Source: JAGOMW01 sp964596675 (GTDB taxonomy: Bacteria; Patescibacteriota; Gracilibacteria; BD1-5; UBA2023). Taken from it: 64,000 nucleotides of DNA. A program made the translations under genes and the position numbers. The notes under the pieces are model-generated. The model saw only the letters and a list, made by a program, of their open reading frames with translations, was not told where the DNA came from and made no database searches. Location of the stretch: the NCBI GenBank assembly GCA_964596675.1, contig CAZQUZ010000002.1, positions 1 to 64,000 of the forward strand, read 5' to 3'. Within the stretch, counting starts at the first letter, position 1. Each line of letters begins with the position of its first letter. Positions 10,930 through 20,665 of the stretch are shown here, piece after piece.

Positions 10930-12911
10930 TTATATCTTTTTCACTGAGTTCTCTGGTGTTTTCGCTTTTGTCTCAGGCGTCATGAGGAGTGACTCTATGC
11001 TGCCTGGTGCTCATACGGGCTTCTCGACGGCGGTGGATATCTGTCGCTGGAAGTCGCGTATCTTATCGCCATCTCTGAGTGTGCTCATATCTCAGCCGAG
11101 TTTTTTATAGGATTCTTGGAGTTTTTGCCTATCTACTATACTCAGTACTGAGGTCGAGAGAGATATCTGATTCGCAGGATCTCTTCATCTATTCATAGCA
11201 TCTATCATGCGGTAGAGTGCACGATTCCCATCTGGTCACATACGCTGGAAGAGTGTATCCTCGCTCGTGAGCCAGTCGAGATTCGTGCGGGCAGTGGAGT
11301 CGAAGGCATCTTCTTTGGTATTTTCGCTGTCTTCTGTTATCGTCTTTAAGCTTTTTTCATACTCTTTGGCGAGGTTTTCTACGGCTTCTATCTGTCTCTC
11401 AGTTTCTCTGATATCTCATTCGAGTGCATTTGCTTCGGCGATTTCCTTATTTGCCAGGGCATTTTCTTTACTCGCTTCGAGCGCCTTTTTTTTCGTATCG
11501 AGCGCGCTATACGTATAGATAAATTTATTTTTCGTATTCGGAGATTGGCGCGCTATACGCATATTCGACGCTATCGCATCATCACTCGTACTATCGATAC
11601 GACCAGCGAATCTCCCTGTCTCTGATGCGATAGTATCGAGCTGGCTCGTCGTATCTCGATCGAGCCGCTCATGAGACGTCTCTATAGGTGAGTATCTCTT
11701 CGGAGGGGCTTCACGAGATATAGATATACCAGCCTGTGTGATACGCTCCTGTGGAGGTATCGGTGCAGTATCGATGATTTTCTCTCCATCTCTCCCTCGA
11801 AATATCAGAGACCGACTCTGACTATCCCAGACGACGGACTCATCGTATCCATCGCGGATATAGCGCTCACCGAGAGAGCGTATCTCGTCACGGCGCTCAC
11901 CGAGGACGAGTCCACCTCGGGTCTCTACGATTTCTGGCCAGTTCGGCGGTCTACGTCAGATGATGTCGCTCATCTCATCTACAGACTTGCTGAATGCTTT
12001 TCTATCCTTTACATTGAGGGATTTTTCTATCTCGTTCGCATGGCTGATAGTATAGTCTGCGAGGATGAGATTTTTATATTCGCCATATTGCTCTGGTGGT
12101 AGACTTCCGAGCTCTTTCGGAGGATTTTTCGCTGCTTCGGCGAGAGCTTTTTTCTCTATATCTGGTGATATTGAGCGGATGGTGTTGGTGGAAGATTGAA
12201 GCGCTCCATTTATAGCTTTTGCTTTTTCGATAGCCGCTTCATACTCTGTTTTCTCTTTCTCTGTTTTTTGATTCGCCGCTTGNNNNNNNNNNNNNNNNNN
12301 NNNNNNNNNNNNNNNNNNNNNNNNNNNNNNNNNNNNNNNNNNNNNNNNNNNNNNNNNNNNNNNNNNNNNNNNNNNNNNNNNNCGATAGCCGCTTCATACT
12401 CTGTTTTCTCTTTCTCTGTTTTTTGATTCGCCGCTTGCTCCACTCACTTTTTTTCTTCGATTCTCTGATTCGCCGCTTGTATATTCGTATCAATTTTCTT
12501 CTCTTCTTGATTCGCCGCTTCTTTCATTCATTTTCGCCAATTTTGATATTCTTTTAATGGGATATCATCCATCTGGTTATCTAAAATATCATCTTTTTCT
12601 GCTCATGATAATCGAGAAATTTCATAAAAACTCATAGTTTTACCATTCTTTAGAGTGACTATTTGTCAAAACCCCTTTAGATACAATTGCTCAATGCGTC
12701 CTTTTTCCGCTGGGTTTATGAGTGCTGCGGAGAGGTCTTGGGTGAAAATATCTTTCTGATTGGCCGATACTATACGTGAAAAAGTCTCACTATCCACCTG
12801 GAAGCCGAGTTTCTGGAGTTTATCGGTGATGTCTTTCGGGATATTGGGATTTTGCTGGAGGGTATCTATATCTCCAGATCATCACTCACCCAGTTTTTCG
12901 TATACGAGCAT
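10930..12911 (-). CDS. Large coiled-coil protein with AANQ repeats (interrupted by assembly gap)
   Basis: No known family recognised. Starting at the ATG 12909-12911 (a TAG lies just upstream in frame), it encodes MLVYEKLGEGGSG. A segment QIVTLKNGKTMSFYEISRL is shared with the neighbouring gene, then AANQ-punctuated helical repeats (EAANQEEKK, QAANQRIEEKK, QAANQKTEKEK). After a run of 100 N (12283-12382) comes a long charged coiled coil, with ANALEGEISETERQIEAVENLAK near the middle, ending in KTPENSVKKI at a TAA at 10930-10932. The frames on the two sides of the gap differ by one base relative to a 100-base spacing, as expected if 100 is a placeholder. Total length is therefore unknown. No obvious signal peptide. 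Confidence 0.6.
12283..12382. other. Assembly gap (100 N)
   Basis: Exactly 100 N, the conventional size for an unknown gap. The flanks (12228-12282 and 12383-12437) are the same 55-base sequence coding AANQKTEKEKTEYEAAI, so the gap falls inside an unresolved tandem repeat. Confidence 0.97.
12571..12668 (-). repeat. 98-bp direct repeat, copy 1 (coding)
   Basis: Identical over 98 bases to 13314-13411. It encodes the segment around QIVTLKNGKTMSFYE in both coiled-coil genes. Confidence 0.9.
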
Positions 12912-12949
12912 AAAAAATGATACCAAGTAATACTATGGTATCATTTTTT
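12912..12949 (-). terminator. Intrinsic terminator between the two coiled-coil genes
   Basis: A perfect 14-bp inverted repeat (AAAAAATGATACCA and its complement) with a 10-base loop lies 7 bp after the stop of the upstream gene at 12956. The next gene's ATG begins at its T-run. Confidence 0.8.
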
Positions 12950-12955
12950 CTTTTT

Positions 12956-13660
12956 TTATGCAAAATTTCGCGGATTTTTCAATAGTTTTTCTATTCTTAT
13001 TATAATGTCTTCAGGTTTACCTATATTTTTTATATATTCGAGTAATTCTTTATCTTTTTGATTAAGCTTAGATCCATTTTTTATATCAGATTCATATTTT
13101 TTCAGCAGGGTTGGTGCTTTAATAAGAATTTCCTTTATAGCCGCTTCTTTTTTTTCTGTGTAATTATTTTTTTCCTGATTCGCCGCTTGTATATTCGTAT
13201 CAATTTTCTTCTCTTCTTGATTCGCCGCTTGCTCCACTCACTTTTTTTCTTCGATTCTCTGATTCGCCGCCATTAATTCCCATTCATCAAATCGTTCTCT
13301 TTGTGATGCTTTTATCTGGTTATCTAAAATATCATCTTTTTCTGCTCATGATAATCGAGAAATTTCATAAAAACTCATAGTTTTACCATTCTTTAGAGTG
13401 ACTATTTGTCATCCCCCTTTTTCCGCCGTAGGGACGGAGGCGGAGGGAGTGCTATTGAGAGCGATTTTATTCGTAGCATCTTCAGCATGTGCAGTTCATG
13501 AGAGTGTCATGATTGTGAGTGCTGCGGCTGCGAATTTTCTACTATTTTCAGAAACTGCGCTGAGAAGCTTCGTGAGCTCTGCTTGTACCTGCTCCATCAC
13601 CTCACGAGGTTGTTTCTGATGGGTGTTTTGATGGTCGAGTTTATCCATAGTCATATCCAT
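12956..13660 (-). CDS. Exported AANQ-repeat protein, paralogous to the downstream coiled-coil gene
   Basis: 234 residues, family not recognised. After a 40-residue polar N-terminus (MDMTMDKLDHQ...) comes a hydrophobic stretch, KFAAAALTIMTLSGTAHA, that looks like a signal peptide or anchor with an AHA cleavage site. Next are the shared segment QIVTLKNGKTMSFYEISRL, AANQ-punctuated helical repeats, and a C-terminal helical domain ending LKNPRNFA. The start is the ATG at 13658-13660; a longer upstream reading frame exists but its composition looks non-coding. Two Gly positions are TGA. 98 identical bases are shared with the next gene. Confidence 0.65.
13314..13411 (-). repeat. 98-bp direct repeat, copy 2 (coding)
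   Basis: Identical to 12571-12668. Around both copies, further shorter modules containing GATTCGCCGCTT (encoding AANQ) are reshuffled. Confidence 0.9.
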
Positions 13661-13830
13661 AAAATTTATGAGAATATTCGCATGAGTATGATATCGTATA
13701 TGTATATATGTGTCAAATTTTTTTCTCCTTTTGCTAGAGCCATCACAGAGACGTTTTCTGATGGGGAAGTGGAGATGTAGGAAAAGTGGTGATTTTTGTA
13801 TACGAGAGTTGTACGATATGGGGAGAAATC

Positions 13831-15369
13831 CTACTTTCGGCGTACATAGGGAAAGGTCTGACATTCGCGTATTGGCAGTCATTCGAGGAATGCAAACAGT
13901 CTTTCTGATACTCAAAAACCCGCAGTTGGCGGCATTCCATGTTTCAGCATATCTATAAATTCATAATCTGCCATTTGTGCTTCATCATCTCATGCATCTC
14001 TCATTGCTTGTTGTTTTTCAAATCTTTCAAGTTGATCTATCGGATCGTTGAGTTCACTATATCAGTTTCATACCTCGCTTCATGCGATGATAATATGAAA
14101 TCTATGAGTTATATCTGGATTATGTACATCAGATTTTGCGAGTGGACTCGTGAATTTCGGCTCATTGATAAGAAATGCAGGACCGGTAATATTTTTTCTT
14201 ATATACTTCCAGAGATAATCCACGAGACGCGCTCTATTATCCGCCTCATAGTGTGCTCATAGGTTTTCGAGTTTTTCTATCATTTCTTCTTCTGTTGAGC
14301 TGAATATATCAATACCAGTTCTTTCTCTTATCAGTTCTTGATAATCTAGAATTTGCCATTCCAGATCAAAGTCTACCTCATGTCCATGGATAGAAAATCT
14401 CCTTTTTCAATATGTCTTATCTATGACATCTAGGTAGAGATTTTTTATGAGTCACATCATATCATTGTAGTCAGCATATGCCCAATAAACCTCCATTTGC
14501 ATATAATCTTGCGCATGTTCAGGGGAGACTCACTCATTACGAAATACTGGGCCAATCTCAAATGTTTTTTCAAATCCACCTGCCATGAGTCTTTTTTGCC
14601 AGAGCTCTCATGCTGATATGCGGAGAAATACCTCACTATCATAGGCATTATAGTGCGTTTCGAATGGTCGAGCATCTGCTCATCATGTCGTGTTTTCAAG
14701 TCTTGGTGTATCAAGTTCTAGAAATCCCTCATCTTCAAAAAAGCGTCGCATACTCGAAAAATACCTACTTCGACGCACTAATCGTGCTTGTATCTCCGGA
14801 TTTAATATATCGAGGTAGCGTTTTCTATACCTTGATTCTGTATCTTGTAATCAATGGTGTTTTTCTGGAAGTGGGCTGATTGATTTTGAGAGTAGCTGAA
14901 CATGCTCCATCATCATAGCCGGAAAACCGCGCTGACTTTTAAATGTAATTCCAGATACTCCAATAAAATCACCAACATCAAAATATTTATCTACAATATC
15001 GAAACTAGTCAGATTTGTTGCATCGATGGTATAATTATTACTTGCATCACCTCGTCAGTCTGCTAACAGAATTAGAGATTCTCGAGTAAGTCCTACCTGA
15101 ATTTGTCATGATTGGTCTTGGATATCAAGAAACATGATATTTCCATGTCGCCGTCTTCATACAATTCTTCATGCTATCGATGCTCTTTGTGCAGTATTGA
15201 TATCAATTTGCGTGAGTTGCGAGGGTAAAAGATGTTCTACACGAGACTTGATATCTCATGTAGTTGCATCCCTCTCAAATCTTTCAGGATAACATACTAT
15301 TCAAGCTCGTTCTAGAGACCTTCATTTTTCTACTCGAGATTGTTCTATAGCAGTGAGAGATTGTTTCAT
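13831..15369 (-). CDS. lysS: Lysyl-tRNA synthetase (class II)
   Basis: 512 residues, normal for LysRS-II. An N-terminal OB-fold for anticodon binding (about residues 55-150, RIVGRRHGNIMFLDIQDQSG) is followed by the class II core. Motif 2 is FEIGPVFRNEG and motif 3 GFGVSERLFAFLEG near the C-terminus, which ends CQTFPYVRRK. Many Gly residues, including those in TGGADARPF, are TGA-coded. It is the last gene of a three-gene minus-strand cluster. Its ATG at 15367-15369 lies 25 bp after the M14-type gene. Confidence 0.95.
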
Positions 15370-15394
15370 ATAAGTAAATGATGATAAAAATAAA

Positions 15395-16315
15395 TTATTT
15401 AATTGTATGAAGTCATATTTGAAATATATTTTTATTTTTTTCTCCTGTAGCCATATTAGTTGAATTCTTATCTAGTGTTGGCATGACGAGTATGCAATCA
15501 GTTGGTGCTATTACAGGGATATTTCCATCATGTCATATGAGAGCTCATTTTTTGAGTGGCATGAAATTTGATTTTATTTGAAAGGCATAGGTGAAGATAT
15601 CGTTGAGTCACTTGTATACTCGAGTCATATGTATTTTTATGGTATTTTGGCTTAATTTTTTGTAATGACTTTCATCCAATATTCATGTCTGTGTCATGAA
15701 GTTAAGTGCAATTTGATATGCATTTTCTTCCCCATCTGGTGCATCATGATTCCCTGATTCAAATGTGATTCCAATCGTTCAATGTGCTGTAGCATATGAC
15801 TCGATATCACCCGAAAGTGGAGAATCTGTCATCTCAGATCCATCCCAAGATTGTATCTGTCACCATCATGAAACGATGTGTCATATTCAGAGCTTCTCAG
15901 CAAGACTAATGCTATCATTCTCAGCAAATGAATATGGTTCTGAGGGTCAGGAAGTTGAGTGGAGATCTAGGAGGTAATCAGCACTCTCAATTACTGGCAT
16001 GATCTCCCTAGATCTCTCATATTCGTATCAGTCCATTTTTGGAGGATTGGAACGGAAAAAGCGATTCATATCCAGAATGCCGATATTATCTTCTTTTACT
16101 CAACGTATATTATTCCTAATAGCTACTTCGTTGACTCAAGATATTAACATTAGTACTCATTTGCTAAGTAATAACTCTCAATTTTTTAGCTTTCGAATAA
16201 TCCTTTTTACTGCATTGATTCAAGAGCTCTCATTTCAATGTGTTCATGATAAAATGAGAACAAGAGGTCATTCTATCTTTGAGGTAAAAGAGTATAAATT
16301 ATTCATATTTTTCAT
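15395..16315 (-). CDS. M14-family metallo-hydrolase (succinylglutamate desuccinylase / aspartoacylase type)
   Basis: 306 residues. The zinc-binding motif GTHGNESSG (H..E) lies near residue 28. The LDMNRFF segment near 85 corresponds to the substrate-binding DLNR of the family, and LDLHST near 125 gives the second zinc His. EENAYQIALNF near 205 fits the later helix of the domain. Aspartoacylase-like M14 enzymes cleave an acyl-amino-acid or isopeptide bond using one Zn2+. Its ATG directly abuts the TAA of the ATP-grasp gene (TAAATG), so the two are translationally linked. Substrate unknown. Confidence 0.85.
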
Positions 16316-17815
16316 TTAGTTAATTGCATGTAGTGTTGTGTATAGTACTTTTCATTGAGTGGTTTGTATAAGCCTTCAACTTTTACTATTCTGATTAATT
16401 AATCATTGTAATTTAGTTTGGATTTTTTCATACCAACTTCAGAGCTGAGTTATTTCATCAGCAACGATAATCACTGATAGGTGTCTCTCAGATATAAATG
16501 TTGTAGGTATTATACCCCTATTGGTATCAGCTGAAAAAATTTGGACTCATGCTTCGTTAGCGTATTTCTGAAATTCCTCTAAATCCTTTACTCAATGAGC
16601 GGGTAATTTTACAAACATTACATTTTGTTCTTCACTTCAAAATATTTTGTCAAATGTTCTAAGTGGAAGTGCTCAGGTATCTCTTCAGAGATTCGGATCT
16701 ATAAAGTATGGAGTACCTGCTTTAGATATTAGGTAATCAAATCATCAACTTCATGTAAGTCATAGCCTATCAATCATTCGTTCCGACCTAGTGTATATGA
16801 TTGAAGTGAGATTATCCAAATTCTTTTCTTTGATGGTAGATCTTGACATACGAATATTCCCTTGAAATTCTCAATTATGAGTTATTTGCACTGTTGGTTG
16901 TCACATTAACTTTCCGTCCTGAAATTGGACGCTTAAAGAGAGGGGATCTTCTCAGAGTTCAGGAATAACTACGGATAGGGACGCGAGATCTATAAGTTCT
17001 TCTAAAACTATATCTCAGAATGGAAAGGTATATCCTGAGATAAAATCACTAAGTTCACTATCACTTCTAAGTAATATTATTCATTCTCAGGATGCTGCTA
17101 GTACAGGTTTGCAGGCATAGGAGAATATTCACTTTTTCTTGAGACCACTAATAGCATTGGCTAGACCTAATGTTCACTCCGAATGTTTGATAAAACTACC
17201 TTCAGGGATTCAGTATGCTTTCTTTTCTCCATCTGTAAAATATCAGTCATGTAAAAAAGATTTTCATCATAATTCTTTTGCAAGAATAGAGTCATTTACA
17301 TCACTTATTACTGTTTGGGTATTGGGGTTAATTTCTTCTATGAGCTCCTTAAATCGCATCATCGCATTGGTAACCTTATATCACTTAATGCGTATTCATC
17401 CAGGAAAATTACCAAGACTTCCGAGTAGTAATCTCACCTCTTTTGATATAGATCAAGACTGGTACTCCAATAGTCCTCATCTACTATCTACATATTTCCC
17501 CCAATCATAAGTTCTACCAGTTATATATCATGTTGGTGTATAGTGTTCTGGTGGTATTAGTAGCATATTGTCTTGCATTCTGTTATGCTCAGATTCTGTT
17601 ATTAATCATTGTTTTCTGTAGAGATTCAATAACTGATCTAACTCTGGAGTATCATAGACTGTAATGTTGGCACTACCTCCACTCCGTAAATGTGCCAGCA
17701 TTTGTAATAGGTATCGTTGCGCAATATAAATACTATCAATATCATCTGTATCTAATATATACTCCTCTGGAATATCTGGCGTGAGTAGTAAATGTTCGTT
17801 ACCTGAATTGGTCAT
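16316..17815 (-). CDS. ATP-grasp domain ligase
   Basis: 499 residues. The C-terminal half has the ATP-grasp metal-binding segment FDYLISKAGTPYFIDPNLGRDTGA (D...D.N pattern) near residues 365-390. The upstream KPVLAASGEGIILLRS corresponds to the nucleotide-binding strand and loop, and IVLEEL to the adenine-binding hinge. The family forms acyl-phosphate intermediates and makes amide or peptide bonds. First gene of the cluster with the M14 hydrolase and lysS. A ligase paired with a matching deacylase suggests reversible conjugation of an amino-acid group (inference). No signal peptide. Start ATG 17813-17815; no Shine-Dalgarno seen. Confidence 0.72.
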
Positions 17816-17931
17816 AGATTGGAAAGTTATTGAGGTAGTGAATGACTTTTATCGAGATCCTTGCATAAATCAAAAAACTGACTAAAATGTTATAGTTTTA
17901 TATTTATATGTTATATATGTAACAAAAATTT

Positions 17932-18567
17932 ATGAGAAAACTATCAATTATACTATCTGAAATGATTATAGAGAAGCCATTTTTAGAGGAAGCTATAATC
18001 TACTGATACCTAAATTTCACAGCTTTTTCTGAGCATATTCAGCCATATATACAGCGAGAGCTAGGAAAAAATGTATCCATACATGCCATTAAAATGGCGC
18101 TTTCGCGTTTTGATGGCTTTACCCAAAACGCTATCAGTCCTATGAGTCATTGACTCAGAAAAATATCTACCAGGATGAATTTATCCATTCTGACTCTCGC
18201 ACGCACACCGAAAAATATTGAACTCATAACACAGTTTATGGTGGAACATCGTAAAAGTGATAAACATTTTTTTACTGTAGTAGAGTGAGTACATGAGATT
18301 GATATAATATTTACGCACGATTTGATAGAGTCTATAGAAGAGAGATTTCCGAGTCATTCGAGAATACTGATGGTTTCAGGATTGTGACTGGTGACGGGTG
18401 AGTTAGCTGATGCTGAGATATCGACACCATGATTATTTTATGCTGTTACGAAGCGATTAGTCTTTCACGGTATCAATATTATTCAGGTGCTTTCTACGTA
18501 TCATGAATTAGGCATCATAGTACGAGAGAGTGATATGAAAAAAGCAGTACTTGTTTTAATGGATTAA
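17932..18567 (+). CDS. ACT-domain-like putative regulator
   Basis: 211 residues, no firm family. The N-terminus (IQRELGKNVSIHAIKMALSRF) looks like a helix-turn-helix. The C-terminal half (LLMVSG.GLVTGELADAEISTPGLFYAVTKRLVFHGINIIQVLST with LGIIVRESD) has the beta-alpha-beta pattern of an ACT domain of the aspartokinase type: two short strands, a helix with PG at its start, and ending in a strand. ACT domains bind small ligands, often amino acids. It is divergent from the ATP-grasp cluster across a 116-bp gap and AT-rich like it. Role as a regulator is inference. Confidence 0.6.
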
Positions 18568-18589
18568 TCAAAGGACTGCTTTGTCACTA

Positions 18590-18613
18590 AAAAATCCTCC
18601 ATATCGGAGGATT
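18590..18613 (-). terminator. Intrinsic terminator of the small minus-strand gene
   Basis: AATCCTCC-ATAT-CGGAGGATT hairpin. On the minus strand it is followed by a T-run, and it lies just after the stop of the gene ending at 18628. Confidence 0.7.
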
Positions 18614-18627
18614 CATCTGCTCTATGA

Positions 18628-18846
18628 CTAGGCTGCGATGAGTGCATGCTCGCTCTCGACAGCGAGGGCTCGAGACTCACGAGATATCTTCGCGAGTGCT
18701 CGAGTATCTGCATCTGGCATCTCCATGAGTGCCTGGGACTCTGTGACCATGAGCGCCTGTGGATCGATACCGTATGCCTGGAGTGAGCGAGCTCTGAGGG
18801 CTATGAGTGCGCTCGCATGTGCGCCGATAGGTGAGTGAGATGACAT
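18628..18846 (-). CDS. Small Ala-rich hypothetical protein
   Basis: 72 residues from the ATG at 18844-18846 (MSSHSPIGAHASALIALRARS). It has no TGA codon and a codon usage like its neighbours. The predicted helices are rich in Ala, Leu, Arg and Glu (ALAKISRESRALAVESEHALIAA). A longer start at 18906 is possible, but the extra 20 residues look non-coding. A terminator after it supports a real transcript. Not recognised. Confidence 0.45.
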   Translation of the reverse strand: MSSHSPIGAHASALIALRARSLQAYGIDPQALMVTESQALMEMPDADTRALAKISRESRALAVESEHALIAA

Positions 18847-19037
18847 ATATGTATAGATATGAGATAAGTACATATATAGAGTAGCACATATTTTATCGGG
18901 CGTCAAAAGTTTTCTATTTTATATAGTTTACTCTTTTATAGAGAGTGCAAAAAAAGAGATAGAATATCCACGAGTCTGCTATGGGATGATATTTTTCTAG
19001 GGAGTGTACATTTTATAAAAAAAAGTAATCATAATTT

Positions 19038-19066
19038 TTGACAAGATAAAAAATATGTGATAAAGT
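19038..19066 (+). promoter_or_regulatory. Sigma70-like promoter for the secreted protein gene
   Basis: TTGACA (19038-19043) is a perfect -35 box. It is followed after 17 bases by TAAAGT (19061-19066), a 4-of-6 match to the -10 consensus, 35 bp before the ATG at 19101. Confidence 0.55.
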
Positions 19067-19100
19067 ATTTAGGCATAATAATTTTTTAACCAATACAAAT

Positions 19101-19766
19101 ATGCATACTCTCTCTAATAAGCTCCTCGCTGGAGCACTCGCGGCTGGTATGATGGTATCTACTGTCAGTACATATGCTGCTGTCATCGGTACGGGTAGCG
19201 TACAGGGCTCTGGAGCTCTCACGACGAATGTCACATGGAATGATACATTCCCAGGTACAGCTACTGGTACAGTAAATGGTCTCGCTGTCACAGCACAGGT
19301 GACTCCAGTACTCAATATGGTCATCTCTGGAAGTGGCACTATCGCTCTCGGTAATCTCTCTTCTTCTACAGCATCGACTGGATCTGTAAATATCGAAGTC
19401 GGTACAAATGCTGTAAATGGTGCATCTGTCACGGCACGTTCTACGAACGGCGGTCTCCAGAATGCATCGAATGCATCTACTTATATCAACTCTCTCACAG
19501 CTGATGAGGTAGCAGATAGCTATAAGTTCCTCTCATCACTCGGTGGTACAGACGATTCGAGCTACTCTACATTCACAGAGTCTTCATCACTCAATACTGA
19601 AGTATCTGATAACACTACAAATCATGTCCTCTATACATCGAATAAGCCTCAGCAGCTCGATCAGGTAAATGACTTCGCATTCTCTGTAAGCGCTCAACCA
19701 TCTATCGAAACTCCTGCTGGAAACTACTCTGATGTCGTCGTCGTCACTGTCACAGGTAATTTCTAA
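19101..19766 (+). CDS. Secreted beta-rich protein, paralogue A
   Basis: 221 residues. A clear signal peptide (MHTLSNKLLAGALAAGMMVSTVSTYA) with cleavage near residue 26. The mature part is rich in Thr, Ser, Val and Gly, with no Cys and no membrane segment. It carries a GTGSVQGSGALTTNVTWNDTF opening, an ALGNLSSSTASTGSVNIEVGTNA core and a C-terminal TPAGNYSDVVVVTVTGNF strand. The last motif recalls bacterial surface domains of the WxL/spore-coat-like type, but no W-x-L motif is present. It is paralogous to the next gene, has its own promoter and terminator, and probably forms part of the cell surface. Confidence 0.8.
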   Translation: MHTLSNKLLAGALAAGMMVSTVSTYAAVIGTGSVQGSGALTTNVTWNDTFPGTATGTVNGLAVTAQVTPVLNMVISGSGTIALGNLSSSTASTGSVNIEVGTNAVNGASVTARSTNGGLQNASNASTYINSLTADEVADSYKFLSSLGGTDDSSYSTFTESSSLNTEVSDNTTNHVLYTSNKPQQLDQVNDFAFSVSAQPSIETPAGNYSDVVVVTVTGNF

Positions 19767-19786
19767 TATATTAGAAATAAAAAAAT

Positions 19787-19817
19787 AAAAAATCCCACTC
19801 ATTTGTGGGGTTTTTTA
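19787..19817 (+). terminator. Intrinsic terminator after secreted paralogue A
   Basis: TCCCAC / GTGGGG stem with T6 tract, 20 bp after the TAA. Confidence 0.8.
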
Positions 19818-19885
19818 TTGATTTTTCTCGACAAGAAAATTCTTATATGGCAGACTGATAGTACATTATTTATTTATTTCTATAT

Positions 19886-20557
19886 ATGTATAGTTCTCTT
19901 CGTCGAAAAATCCTCACAAGCTCACTCATCATAGGACTCACTCTCCAGACTACATCGCTGTCATATGCTTCACAGATAGGTACTGGTACAGTCGTATGAA
20001 GTGGTGCACTCACAGCACCCATTAACTGGAACGATACATTCGTCGGATCCAATGCGAGTGGTACTATCAATGGTATCGTCGTCACTGGTCGTATCCTCCC
20101 TACACTAAGTATGACTATCTCTGGAAGTGGTACTGTCGCTCTCGGTAATCTCTCTTCTCTCGCGGCTTCTACAGGCTCAGTAAATATAGAGATAGGTACC
20201 AATGCTCTCAATGGTGCATCCGTCACGGCACGTTCTACGAATGGTGGTATGACGAATACGACGAGTGGTGCCATCGTGATCAATTCACTCGCTACTGATG
20301 GATTCGCAGATAGCTATAGATTCGTCTCATCTGTAGCAGCTACGGACTCTACTGCCCCTGGATTTACTCATAGTGGTGCTCTCAATGTACAAGTGAATAA
20401 TAATGTTACAAATCATACACTTTATACGTGTACGCGTGCTCAACCTCTTACAGCTGTCGATGATATGACTTTTTCTATAGTAGCACAGCCAAACGGACAG
20501 ACTCCAGCCGGTGACTATCGTGATATAGTAGTCATAACAGTAACGTGAAATTTTTAA
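19886..20557 (+). CDS. Secreted beta-rich protein, paralogue B
   Basis: 223 residues. The signal peptide MYSSLRRKILTSSLIIGLTLQTTSLSYA is followed by the same architecture as paralogue A: GSGALTAPINWNDTF, ISGSGTVALGNLSS, NGASVTARSTNGG and a final TPAGDYRDIVVITVTGNF. The two are clearly homologous over the whole mature length, with the most conserved block in the middle. It differs by one pair-less Cys (YTCTRA). Two Gly positions are TGA, including the penultimate GNF. The tandem arrangement indicates local duplication. Confidence 0.8.
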
Positions 20558-20575
20558 TCTATATAATATATTTAT

Positions 20576-20607
20576 AAAAAGTCTTCTTTCGTATAGGAAG
20601 ACTTTTT
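20576..20607 (+). terminator. Intrinsic terminator after secreted paralogue B
   Basis: AAAAAGTCTTC / GAAGACTTTTT hairpin, 19 bp after the stop. Confidence 0.85.
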
Positions 20608-20665
20608 GCTTTTTCGGAGTCTTTTTGTACTATAGGGAAGATTTTATTTTCTTTTTTTGTATTCT

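Noticed and set aside
12228..13271. CRISPR-like array of GATTCGCCGCTT repeats
   Set aside because: The repeats are inside coding frames (AANQ modules), unequally spaced, and lack spacers of constant length.
13661..13915. Longer N-terminus for the AANQ-repeat protein (start at 13915)
   Set aside because: The extra 85 residues overlap the end of lysS on the same strand and have a non-coding-like composition.
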